A stretch of DNA of 12,469 nucleotides. Origin: a bacterium. GTDB lineage: Bacteria; Pseudomonadota; Gammaproteobacteria; Burkholderiales; Burkholderiaceae_C. Where the stretch lies: NCBI GenBank assembly GCA_030824095.1, contig JAVBYK010000509.1, forward strand, positions 1 to 12,469, in the 5' to 3' direction. The notes under the pieces were generated by a model. That model made no database searches, was not told the origin of the DNA, and saw nothing but the letters and a program-made list of their open reading frames with translations. This document shows, piece after piece, positions 6,298 to 12,469 of this stretch (positions are counted from its first letter, which is position 1; every line of letters begins with the position of its first letter). The translations under genes and the position numbers were made by a program.

Positions 6298-7208
6298 AAA
6301 AACACCCCTACCGACAGGAGAACGCCCAGCATCAAACCCAGGCGTGCCGTGGCTCCCAGCAACATGTTGAGTTGTGCGCCAGACGCATTGCGCCGCAACC
6401 GGGGCAGCAACTTCGCCGCAGAGGGAATAGCCAACGCAGCCAACACCGCACCGGGATGACCGTGCAAGCCCAGCCCCGCTGCCAACACAAATGGCGCCAG
6501 GACCATGGCGGCATAGGCACGTTGTGATCCGGCATCGCCCAGACACGCAGCCAGTGTGCGTCGACCGCTGCGCATGTCATTCTCCAGATCGCGAAAGTTG
6601 TTCACCAGCAGCACCGCTGCCGCAGGCAGGCCAACAACGGCACCACACAACATGGCGTCCACAATACCCTCGCCACCTTGCAGCCAGTGGCTGCCCGTCA
6701 CGGCTACCAAGCCGAAGAAGACCAGCACAAACACCTCACCCCAAGCAGTGTGCGAAATCGGCCGCAAACCGCCAGAGTACGACCAGCCTGCCAGCAGCGA
6801 AGCAAGCCCCGCCACCAGAATCGGCCAGCCACCCTGGACAACCAGGTACAAGCCCAGCAGCAGTGCCAGCCCAAAGCTGAATCGCGCCGCACTGCGCACC
6901 TGGCCCGGCTGAACCCAGCCCGCAGCCGTCACCCGCAGGGGGCCAACACGGTCTGCACGGTCCGTTCCGCGTTCGAAATCTGCCACATCGTTGTGCAAAT
7001 TGGTGCCCACCTGGATGAGCAAGGCGCACGCGAGCGTGGCCAGCAAAACCATCCATGACGGCTGCGCCCCTTCCGACCAGGCAAGCGCCGAGCCCAACAC
7101 AACGGGCGTTGCGGCAATGCTCAGTGTGCGGGGACGGATGGCCGTCCACCAGACCAGCCAGCCCTGCACCGGCTGGGTGAGCAGACCAAAGGATCGATCA
7201 GGCTTCAT
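6294..7208 (-). CDS. menA: MenA, 1,4-dihydroxy-2-naphthoate polyprenyltransferase
   Basis: This 304-residue UbiA-superfamily membrane protein has about nine hydrophobic segments. The first aspartate motif is NLHNDVADFERGTDRADR (70-87) and the second is NNFRDLENDMRSGRRTLA (203-220). The latter matches MenA more closely than UbiA, as does the opening WWTAIRPRTLSIAATPVVLG. MenA joins DHNA to a polyprenyl diphosphate in the inner membrane, giving demethylmenaquinone. The start ATG 7208 lies inside the menG gene (11-bp overlap). It gives the usual length, whereas a longer reading adds 25 residues of poor quality. The gene after it is the transporter, overlapping by 4 bp. Presence in a nos operon is unusual. 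UbiA-like chlorophyll or haem O prenyltransferases are less likely given these motifs. Confidence 0.9.
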   Translation of the reverse strand: MKPDRSFGLLTQPVQGWLVWWTAIRPRTLSIAATPVVLGSALAWSEGAQPSWMVLLATLACALLIQVGTNLHNDVADFERGTDRADRVGPLRVTAAGWVQPGQVRSAARFSFGLALLLGLYLVVQGGWPILVAGLASLLAGWSYSGGLRPISHTAWGEVFVLVFFGLVAVTGSHWLQGGEGIVDAMLCGAVVGLPAAAVLLVNNFRDLENDMRSGRRTLAACLGDAGSQRAYAAMVLAPFVLAAGLGLHGHPGAVLAALAIPSAAKLLPRLRRNASGAQLNMLLGATARLGLMLGVLLSVGVFL

Positions 7209-7935
7209 GTGCGCGGGTCCCGAAATGCAGACAGGCGATGCCGAAGGAAAGATTCTCCCAGTGAATCTCCGAAAAGCCGGCATGCTCCATCATGGCGGCG
7301 AAATCCCGCTGGGCAGGAAAACGGCGAATGGACTCCACCAGATACTGGTAGGCCAACGGTTCACGGGCCACGGCTGCGCCCAGGCGGGGAATCACCAGGA
7401 ATGAGTAAAAGTTGTAGAACGGTGCCAGCCAAAAAGCGGGTTGAGAAAACTCTAGACACACAAAACGGCCGCCAGGCTTGAGCACCCTGCGGATTTCCGC
7501 CAAGGCCTTTTCAAGATGGGTTGCGTTGCGCAGACCAAATGACACGGTGAGCAGATCGACGCTGGCGTCAGCCAAGGGCATGCACTCCGCTTCACCCAAC
7601 AACCATTGCAGATCGCTCCCGGCAAAGCGCTGTTGACCGACCTGCATCATTGCCAAGCTGGGATCGCATACAACCACCTGGCGCCCCGGCGCAAGCAGCA
7701 GATGCGCCACGTCGCCGGTTCCGCCGGCCAGATCAATGACCCGCCCCTGCACGTCCCGGACACGCCGAGCCAACGTGCGCTTCCACAGACGGTGGATGCC
7801 CATGCTCATCAGGTCGTTCATCAGGTCATAGCGGCGGGCGACCGCATTGAAAACAATGCGTATGCGCTCACGGCGCTGTTCCTGATTGACGGACTCGCGA
7901 CCGAAGCTGTGGTTGATGTCGTGTTCGTTGCTCAT
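7198..7935 (-). CDS. menG: UbiE/MenG C-methyltransferase (demethylmenaquinone methyltransferase)
   Basis: This 245-residue cytoplasmic class I SAM-dependent methyltransferase is close to the roughly 250-residue length of E. coli UbiE. It shows VARRYDLMNDLMSMGIHRLWKR near residues 32-53, the SAM site DLAGGTGDVA (68-77), FGLRNATH near 133-140 and VLKPGGRFVCLEF near 151-162, all family signatures. UbiE/MenG methylates demethylmenaquinone to menaquinone and, in ubiquinone makers, also a ubiquinone precursor. Pairing with menA points to the menaquinone reaction, and this may be a second copy beside a housekeeping ubiE. The start ATG 7935 overlaps the TlpA stop (ATGA), with G-rich bases (GGTGGCG) just upstream. 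Confidence 0.92.
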   Translation of the reverse strand: MSNEHDINHSFGRESVNQEQRRERIRIVFNAVARRYDLMNDLMSMGIHRLWKRTLARRVRDVQGRVIDLAGGTGDVAHLLLAPGRQVVVCDPSLAMMQVGQQRFAGSDLQWLLGEAECMPLADASVDLLTVSFGLRNATHLEKALAEIRRVLKPGGRFVCLEFSQPAFWLAPFYNFYSFLVIPRLGAAVAREPLAYQYLVESIRRFPAQRDFAAMMEHAGFSEIHWENLSFGIACLHFGTRAHEA

Positions 7936-8492
7936 GGTGCGCCACCGCGCTCCGGCACGGGTTTGAGTGCCAGCTGCACGGCTTCGTCCAGCTTCTCCCG
8001 CGTCATCGCGCCAATGTGGGTACTGACCACGTCCCCATGGCGATTGAGTACAACGGTAAATGGCAAGACAGTCTTGCGATTTCCCAACGTCTGCATGAGG
8101 GCGAGACCCGGCTCGCGCGTCAAGAACACCGGGTAATTGATGTCGTAAGCATGGGCGAAGTCGCGCACACTTGCAAAGTTGCTCTCAATATTGAGTCCCA
8201 CGACGGCTACGCCGGTGTTGCGCTTTTGCAGGCTGACCAGCTCGGGAATTTCGACCTTGCAGGGACCACACCAGCGTGCCCAGAAATTGACAACCAATGG
8301 CTTGCCGCGGTAGCCCGACAGGCTGGCCGGTTGATTGCTGAGGTCAATCAGCGCAGCGGAGAACAGTGCGGCGCCATCCTGCCTGGACGCTGCACGCGAG
8401 ACATCCTCACCCAGAGCCGGCGAGACCGCTACGGATGCTGTCAAAGCAACCAGACCCAGCCACCCCATCCTACGTGCACGAGCACGGGTCAT
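7932..8492 (-). CDS. TlpA/ResA-like periplasmic thioredoxin
   Basis: This 186-residue protein has a signal peptide (about 1-28) after a basic N-terminus (RARARR). A thioredoxin-fold domain follows with the catalytic WCGPC at 74-78 (FWARWCGPCKVEIPEL) and the cis-proline loop TVLPFTVV around Pro144. TlpA-like proteins reduce disulfides in the periplasm. In Bradyrhizobium TlpA reduces a SCO protein and the CuA site of oxidase subunit II, which fits the SCO gene in the same operon. Here it probably keeps cysteines of the N2O reductase copper site or of NosL/SCO reduced (inference). A CcmG-type role in cytochrome c maturation is the main alternative. The start overlaps nosY (ATGA) and the stop overlaps menG (ATGA). 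Confidence 0.92.
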   Translation of the reverse strand: MTRARARRMGWLGLVALTASVAVSPALGEDVSRAASRQDGAALFSAALIDLSNQPASLSGYRGKPLVVNFWARWCGPCKVEIPELVSLQKRNTGVAVVGLNIESNFASVRDFAHAYDINYPVFLTREPGLALMQTLGNRKTVLPFTVVLNRHGDVVSTHIGAMTREKLDEAVQLALKPVPERGGAP

Positions 8493-9316
8493 GGAAGATC
8501 CCCGCGTCTGAACAGCAGAAATCCAAAACCCGCCGACACCAGACCCAACAACAGGGGATACACCAGCGCAAACACCTTGTAGCCCAGCACACCAAAGGTA
8601 TCCAGAATCACAAACGCCGATGGCCCCAGAACAATCAGTTGGGGGTCAAACAGCGCCAGGGCTGCCGTGCGAAATACCTGCAGGGGATTGGCCAATGCCA
8701 TCATCACGGCGATCTCCGGAGCCACCTTACCCTGGATCATGACTCCCAGCAGAATCAGATCGAGGAACAGCAAAAAGGTCAGCCACACGAGAAAGGCCGC
8801 GCCCTGCGCCATGTCGGTACTGCGCGCCAGCGTGGAGATCAGCATGCCGATGCCCAGGAAGCACGCAGCCATCACGGCGAGCAAAGCCGTGTAGTAGCCG
8901 AAGATGCCCCATGGCACCTCAATGCCCTTCACCAGCGCAATGACCACGGCCAACACCATGGCGCCGAATACTGGCAAAAAGATCACCAGGTAGCGCCCCA
9001 GAATCTTGCCCCAGAACCAGGCGCCCAGGGATACCGGCAGGGACAGCAGATATTCAAAGACACCGGCCTCTCGGTCTCCGGCAACCGATCGCACGGTGGT
9101 AATCAGCACAAAAATCGGCAGGATCGCCATGGTGAGTTGGATGTAGGTCACCAACAGGCGCGAGAGGCCAATAAAGCCCAACACACGCGATTCGGTCAGA
9201 CCAAACAGGAATAGCAAGGCGACGATGCCGCCAAAGACCAGCGTGTATATCAGGAACCAGCGCGCTCGCAGGGATTCCGCCATATCAAGTTTGGCATTCA
9301 GCCAGATTTGTTTCAT
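8489..9316 (-). CDS. nosY: NosY, ABC transporter permease for N2O reductase maturation
   Basis: This 275-residue membrane protein of the ABC-2 permease type has six hydrophobic segments. The cytoplasmic N-terminus (MKQIWLNAKLDMAESLRARW) and the segment SVAGDREAGVFEYLLSLPVS (about 97-116) are characteristic of NosY. It pairs with the NosF ATPase, and with NosD in the periplasm it forms the complex needed for the Cu-S cluster of NosZ. ATG 9316 lies 16 bp after the nosL stop, with no strong ribosome site in that gap. The stop overlaps the TlpA start. NosL lies between nosF and nosY, whereas the usual order is nosF-nosY-nosL. Confidence 0.94.
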   Translation of the reverse strand: MKQIWLNAKLDMAESLRARWFLIYTLVFGGIVALLFLFGLTESRVLGFIGLSRLLVTYIQLTMAILPIFVLITTVRSVAGDREAGVFEYLLSLPVSLGAWFWGKILGRYLVIFLPVFGAMVLAVVIALVKGIEVPWGIFGYYTALLAVMAACFLGIGMLISTLARSTDMAQGAAFLVWLTFLLFLDLILLGVMIQGKVAPEIAVMMALANPLQVFRTAALALFDPQLIVLGPSAFVILDTFGVLGYKVFALVYPLLLGLVSAGFGFLLFRRGDLP

Positions 9317-9332
9317 AGTGTCTGAGAATCGA

Positions 9333-9857
9333 TTATTTCAAGCCCGCAGGGGCCATGGAGGCCGTCTTGGTCCGGCCTGGAAGGCAGTTGGCTGGCCACG
9401 TGGCCGAAGTCTTCTGCCCCATGGCATCAAAACTGATGCTGCCACTTTGTGCGTCTGCATAGGCTGCGTAGTTGTAACCCATGGGCGATGTCTTGCCATT
9501 GACATAGTGGGCCGTTGTGGCGTCGAGCCATTGCTTCCCCGGGTTGGCGAAATCGGCCACCCACACACGGGTTGCGGCATCGGTCAACCAGGTGTGCTCC
9601 TTGAGCTTCTCCGAGATCCAGGTCGCAGCACAACCGATATCGTCAAACTTGAACGCCGTGTTCTTTGGCCCCCCACGTACCTGGCAGGCAAAGCGGTGAT
9701 CCGAGATCGCCATCTTGCAGCGTGTGCAAACGTCGCGGTCCCACTTGAAGACAGCCATGCCGTTGGGAAGATCCGTATCACCGCCGCATGCTGCCAAGAA
9801 TAGCGAAGCCAGAGGCGTCAGTGCGAATCCGTGCGCCAGCAATGCGCGTCGCCTCAT
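9333..9857 (-). CDS. nosL: NosL, copper-chaperone lipoprotein
   Basis: This 174-residue protein has a lipoprotein signal: an MRRR start, a hydrophobic core and a lipobox LAAC with Cys24 as the lipid-modified residue. The NosL copper motif Cys44-TR-Cys47-K-Met49-AISD follows, and Met126 in SPMGYN fits the known Met region. NosL binds Cu(I) at the outer face of the inner membrane and supplies copper to the NosDFY complex and the NosZ apo-enzyme. The C-terminal tail past about residue 150 is poorly conserved and contains one more Cys (158). The start ATG 9857 overlaps the nosF stop (ATGA). Confidence 0.94.
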   Translation of the reverse strand: MRRRALLAHGFALTPLASLFLAACGGDTDLPNGMAVFKWDRDVCTRCKMAISDHRFACQVRGGPKNTAFKFDDIGCAATWISEKLKEHTWLTDAATRVWVADFANPGKQWLDATTAHYVNGKTSPMGYNYAAYADAQSGSISFDAMGQKTSATWPANCLPGRTKTASMAPAGLK

Positions 9858-10714
9858 GGCTCGACTTCCGATACAGAAACATGGCTGACCACCGAAACAT
9901 AGCGCGACACCATGCCCAGGAAACGCAAGCGATCAGGCCCGGCAACCATGCCCTCCCATTGGGTCTGATCGGCGTCCAACGCCCGGAATTCCCACAAGGC
10001 CAGTGCTTTTGCCAGTGCCGGTTCGGGTCGCCTGCTGGTGACCCGTGCGCTAAGCATCCCCGACAGGGCAACATCGTCCGCCACGCTATCGTCCAGAACG
10101 ACCTTGCCCATATCCAGTTCAACCACCCGATTCACCAGAGATGAGACCTCGTTGATGCGGTGGCTGGAAATCAGCATCGTGGCGCTGCTGGCACGCTCTG
10201 CGAGAAGCTCGAAGAATATTTTTCTTGCTTGCGGATCAAGGTTTGCGGCCGGCTCGTCCATGACCAGAACCTTGGCATCGCGCCCCAGGGCAATGGCAAT
10301 CAGCAACTTCTGCTTCATGCCGCCGGAAAGCTTCACAAAGGGCCGTTTCAGGATGCCATCCAGATCCAACCCCAAACGCAGGGCCAACTCGTGGATGCGC
10401 TTGGGTGGAGTTCCACACAGAGCAGCCGAAAAGTCGATCAGCTGCCCCACCGGCATTTTGAGAGGGGGTGGCAACTGTGGCACGAAGCCAATCATGCCCA
10501 GCACCTCGGTACGCTCCCGCCGCGGATCGCGCCCATCAATCAGCACCGCACCATCGTGGACATACTCGCCCAGCAGGCAACGGATCAGGGTGGTCTTGCC
10601 AGCCCCGTTGGAGCCAATCAGCGCCACGCGCTCGCCCAGCCCCACCTGCAGGTCTATGCCGTCAAGAATTCGGGCCCGGCGAAAAGTTTTGGTTACGTTT
10701 TGAAAACGGATCAC
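9854..10714 (-). CDS. nosF: NosF, ABC transporter ATPase for N2O reductase maturation
   Basis: This 286-residue cytoplasmic ATPase has Walker A GSNGAGKT (34-41), a Q-loop near FVPQ (77-80), the signature LSGGM (129-133), Walker B VLVMDEP (149-155) and a switch histidine at 185 (SSHR). It drives the NosY permease in Cu-S centre assembly. Residues after about 215 form a C-terminal extension beyond the nucleotide-binding core. The start must be GTG 10714, because the frame reaches a stop (TGA) only a few codons upstream and has no other good start. No Shine-Dalgarno sequence is visible there, unlike most genes in this operon. The upstream 46-bp gap is AT-rich. The stop overlaps nosL. Confidence 0.94.
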   Translation of the reverse strand: MIRFQNVTKTFRRARILDGIDLQVGLGERVALIGSNGAGKTTLIRCLLGEYVHDGAVLIDGRDPRRERTEVLGMIGFVPQLPPPLKMPVGQLIDFSAALCGTPPKRIHELALRLGLDLDGILKRPFVKLSGGMKQKLLIAIALGRDAKVLVMDEPAANLDPQARKIFFELLAERASSATMLISSHRINEVSSLVNRVVELDMGKVVLDDSVADDVALSGMLSARVTSRRPEPALAKALALWEFRALDADQTQWEGMVAGPDRLRFLGMVSRYVSVVSHVSVSEVEP

Positions 10715-10760
10715 GGTATCAGATATAACAAATCAAATGGAACGTAACATCAAGAGATGG
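10715..10760 (-). other. AT-rich 46-bp gap between nosH and nosF
   Basis: This is one of only two gaps above 40 bp in the minus-strand operon and is visibly richer in A/T than its flanks. On the minus strand it reads TTGATG and, 20 bases later, TATATC, which resembles promoter boxes but with too long a spacer. No hairpin with a T-run is seen. An internal promoter is possible but weakly supported. Confidence 0.25.
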
Positions 10761-11741
10761 CTAAAGCAATTTGGACAAGCCCTTGATGTCAAAAGTCAAT
10801 GAGCCCGTTGGACAGGTATCCACACACAGGCCACAACGCGTGCAATCAGGCCCCAGGGTGACTTCCGTATCCACCGCTCGCCCCTTCACCACCGTTTCAA
10901 GCACGTGCGGTACGAGACACACCTTGCGGCAGTCCCCTTCATGGAAGCAGCCCTCCAGTTTGTACTTGATGCGTACGGGCGACAGGATGCCAACCACACC
11001 ATACGTCAATCCAATGGGACACGCATAGCGGCACCAGGCACGGCGGGAGATCACGACTTCAAACAGCAAGAGCGCAAGCACCCACAACAGCGCAACGCCC
11101 GGCCCGTAGATCAGCGCACGCGACAGAATGCCGGTGGGGGAAATGGCTTCAAACACGGTGTAGCCCGATCCGAAAGTCGCCAGTGCAAACACCACCCAGA
11201 ACGCGCTGCGCAGCCTGCGGTTCATATTCTGGTCATTGACCAGCTTCTTACGTGCCAGCCACAAGTGCAACTTCTCGGCCCACTCCGCCAGCAGGTGGTA
11301 GGGGCAGACCCAGGAACAGAATGTGCGCCCCCCCAGCAGCATCCAAAGGACCAGTACTGTCATGGTCCCGATCAGCAAATTGACGATGATGTGCTTGTGC
11401 GCCAGCATCACCTGCAGCGCCGAGTTCAGATCAATCAAGTGAAAGCCGATAAAGCGCGAAGCGGTCAGGGAACCTTCGAGAATCTGGATATCCAAGCCAA
11501 ATGAAACAGTAAAAAACAGATTGACTGCGATCAACACAGCCCAACGCCTGTTGCGCCAAGTGTTTTTGTGCGGCTTCTCGTGCGCGAGCATGATCGTCTT
11601 GCGCACCTCGACCTTGTTGGCCATGCGCTTGAGTTCATGCACCTGCTGTGCACGCTCCGAAATTTCCACAGGCTTCTTGGGCTCACGGCCAAACAGAATG
11701 CCAATTTGCTCAAAGAACCGCTGGCGGTGTAGATCAGTCAT
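10761..11741 (-). CDS. nosH: NosH, membrane quinol-oxidising iron-sulfur protein (NapH-like)
   Basis: This 326-residue inner-membrane protein has about four transmembrane segments. It carries the two CxxxCP motifs of the NapH family, CSWVCP (142-147) and CRYACP (237-242). Near the C-terminus are cysteines for two [4Fe-4S] clusters: Cys265, Cys271 and Cys275, and then C300-x2-C303-x2-C306-x3-C310. With NosG it takes electrons from menaquinol and passes them towards the N2O reductase electron chain. About 65 residues precede the first membrane segment, longer than in E. coli NapH. ATG 11741 overlaps the nosG stop (ATGA) and has GAGGAG 8 bases upstream, which favours it over an in-frame GTG at 11750. 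The NapH name is the main alternative, but the nosFLY neighbours decide for nos. Confidence 0.94.
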   Translation of the reverse strand: MTDLHRQRFFEQIGILFGREPKKPVEISERAQQVHELKRMANKVEVRKTIMLAHEKPHKNTWRNRRWAVLIAVNLFFTVSFGLDIQILEGSLTASRFIGFHLIDLNSALQVMLAHKHIIVNLLIGTMTVLVLWMLLGGRTFCSWVCPYHLLAEWAEKLHLWLARKKLVNDQNMNRRLRSAFWVVFALATFGSGYTVFEAISPTGILSRALIYGPGVALLWVLALLLFEVVISRRAWCRYACPIGLTYGVVGILSPVRIKYKLEGCFHEGDCRKVCLVPHVLETVVKGRAVDTEVTLGPDCTRCGLCVDTCPTGSLTFDIKGLSKLL

Positions 11742-12469
11742 GCCTTCCACTCCTCTCGCGCTTCAATCACGATACAGGGCTGCTCGGTCGGGCACACCAT
11801 TTCGCACACACCACAACCAACACACGGCTCATGCACGACGGGCTGATTGCGGCGTTGTCCGTCGGTGGAGACAAAGGTCTCGATGGAAATCGCACCCTTT
11901 ACAGGGCACTCCGAAGCACACAGATTGCACTCCGGAACATCGTAGGGGTGATCGGCAATCGCAATGGGCTTCCAGCGGTCCACGGACATGTAGCGCATGC
12001 GCCCCGTGAAAGACGGTCCTCGGGTCTGCCCCTTGAACCCCTTGCCCTGCACCGCGAGGCACGATTCGGGCCGAACCAGACGTGCAACGCCCATGCGCTC
12101 CTTCAAGTTGAGTGTCGGCTCCTGGTCCTTTTCCTTCGCCTTGAGGATGGGCTTGGACGCCAGCAATGCACCAGAGCGCACGGGCAAGAACGCAGGCTTG
12201 TGGTATGCGAGCGAACCGGTGGGACACGCCAGAATGCACTGCACCGCATCACAGGAAAAATCACAGGCTTGCTGGCGCGCGTCAATATAGGGAACGCCCA
12301 CACCAAAACCATCCACGAGGTCCGCCAGCTTGATCGCCTGTACCGGGCAGACCTGCACGCATTGGCCGCATTTGATGCAGGAGCCCAGCAAGTCTTTTTC
12401 GTCCAACGCACCGGGCGGACGCAGCCGTTTTCGCTGGCCGTAGGCCAACGGGAGGTAGCCCGACAGCGC
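11738..12469 (-). CDS. nosG: NosG, ferredoxin-type iron-sulfur protein (5' end outside window)
   Basis: The frame is open to the right edge, so the N-terminus with its export signal is missing and 243 residues are visible. Four [4Fe-4S] cysteine groups of the NapG/NosG family are seen in order: CIKCGQCVQVCP, CDFSCDAVQCILACP, CNLCASECP and CVGCGVCEMVCP. Visible residues begin ALSGYLPLAY before the first cluster, as expected just after the signal segment. A TTG at 12448 is an unlikely true start because it would remove the signal. NosG pairs with NosH (or NapG with NapH) in quinol oxidation. The stop overlaps the nosH start. The promoter of this long operon is presumably beyond the window edge. 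Confidence 0.93.
   Translation of the reverse strand, partial: ALSGYLPLAYGQRKRLRPPGALDEKDLLGSCIKCGQCVQVCPVQAIKLADLVDGFGVGVPYIDARQQACDFSCDAVQCILACPTGSLAYHKPAFLPVRSGALLASKPILKAKEKDQEPTLNLKERMGVARLVRPESCLAVQGKGFKGQTRGPSFTGRMRYMSVDRWKPIAIADHPYDVPECNLCASECPVKGAISIETFVSTDGQRRNQPVVHEPCVGCGVCEMVCPTEQPCIVIEAREEWKA
11750..11755 (-). promoter_or_regulatory. ribosome binding site that decides the nosH start
   Basis: On the minus strand GAGGAG lies 8 bases before ATG 11741, inside the last codons of nosG. The alternative GTG 11750 would overlap this site and lack one of its own. Confidence 0.6.

Noticed and set aside
8366..9214. 282-codon plus-strand open frame
   Set aside because: It is antisense to tlpA and nosY, rich in Gln/His as expected from the complement of hydrophobic codons, with no domain.

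Overview
The window is an unusual accessory nitrous-oxide-reduction (nos) locus. It probably comes from a Gram-negative, high-GC proteobacterium, most likely a betaproteobacterium. That placement rests on the codon bias towards G/C in third positions, the periplasmic export signals, the c4-like cytochrome and the gene content, and I cannot name a genus. The catalytic gene nosZ is not visible. NosG and NosH supply quinol oxidation and no nosR is seen, which is the layout usually tied to clade II (Wolinella-type) N2O respiration.

Layout. The plus strand at the left carries the 3' tail of an unrecognised gene (1-84), then a 95-bp gap. After it comes a tight three-gene set: a di-haem c4-like cytochrome, a secreted ankyrin-repeat protein and a secreted DUF411-family protein, which end at 1872. 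Everything from 1890 to the right edge is on the minus strand, convergent with that set, and reads leftwards: nosG (cut by the window edge), nosH, nosF, nosL, nosY, a TlpA-like thioredoxin, a UbiE/MenG methyltransferase, MenA, a BASS-family (SBF) transporter, nosD, a small secreted protein of unknown function, a SCO1/SenC protein and an FccB-like FAD oxidoreductase. Most junctions are 4-bp ATGA/GTGA overlaps and the largest gaps are 46 and 44 bp, so this looks like one long, translationally coupled operon of at least 13 genes.

How the parts fit. NosG and NosH should take electrons from (mena)quinol and pass them across the membrane. The di-haem cytochrome is a plausible periplasmic carrier to N2O reductase. 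NosD, NosF and NosY form the ABC-type machinery for assembly of the Cu-S centre, and NosL is the copper chaperone. The TlpA-like and SCO proteins could form a thiol/copper relay for the CuA site, and DUF411 may be a further metal or thiol protein. The surprise is a contiguous quinone block, menG-menA-BASS transporter, between nosY and nosD. MenA acts on 1,4-dihydroxy-2-naphthoate (DHNA) and MenG methylates demethylmenaquinone, so the operon appears to bring the last two steps of menaquinone synthesis under nos control. The organic-anion transporter makes a naphthoate-salvage module conceivable. This is the best candidate for an undescribed system in the window.

No RNA genes, insertion sequences, CRISPR arrays or long repeats were seen, and no stretch above 100 bp lacks a gene.
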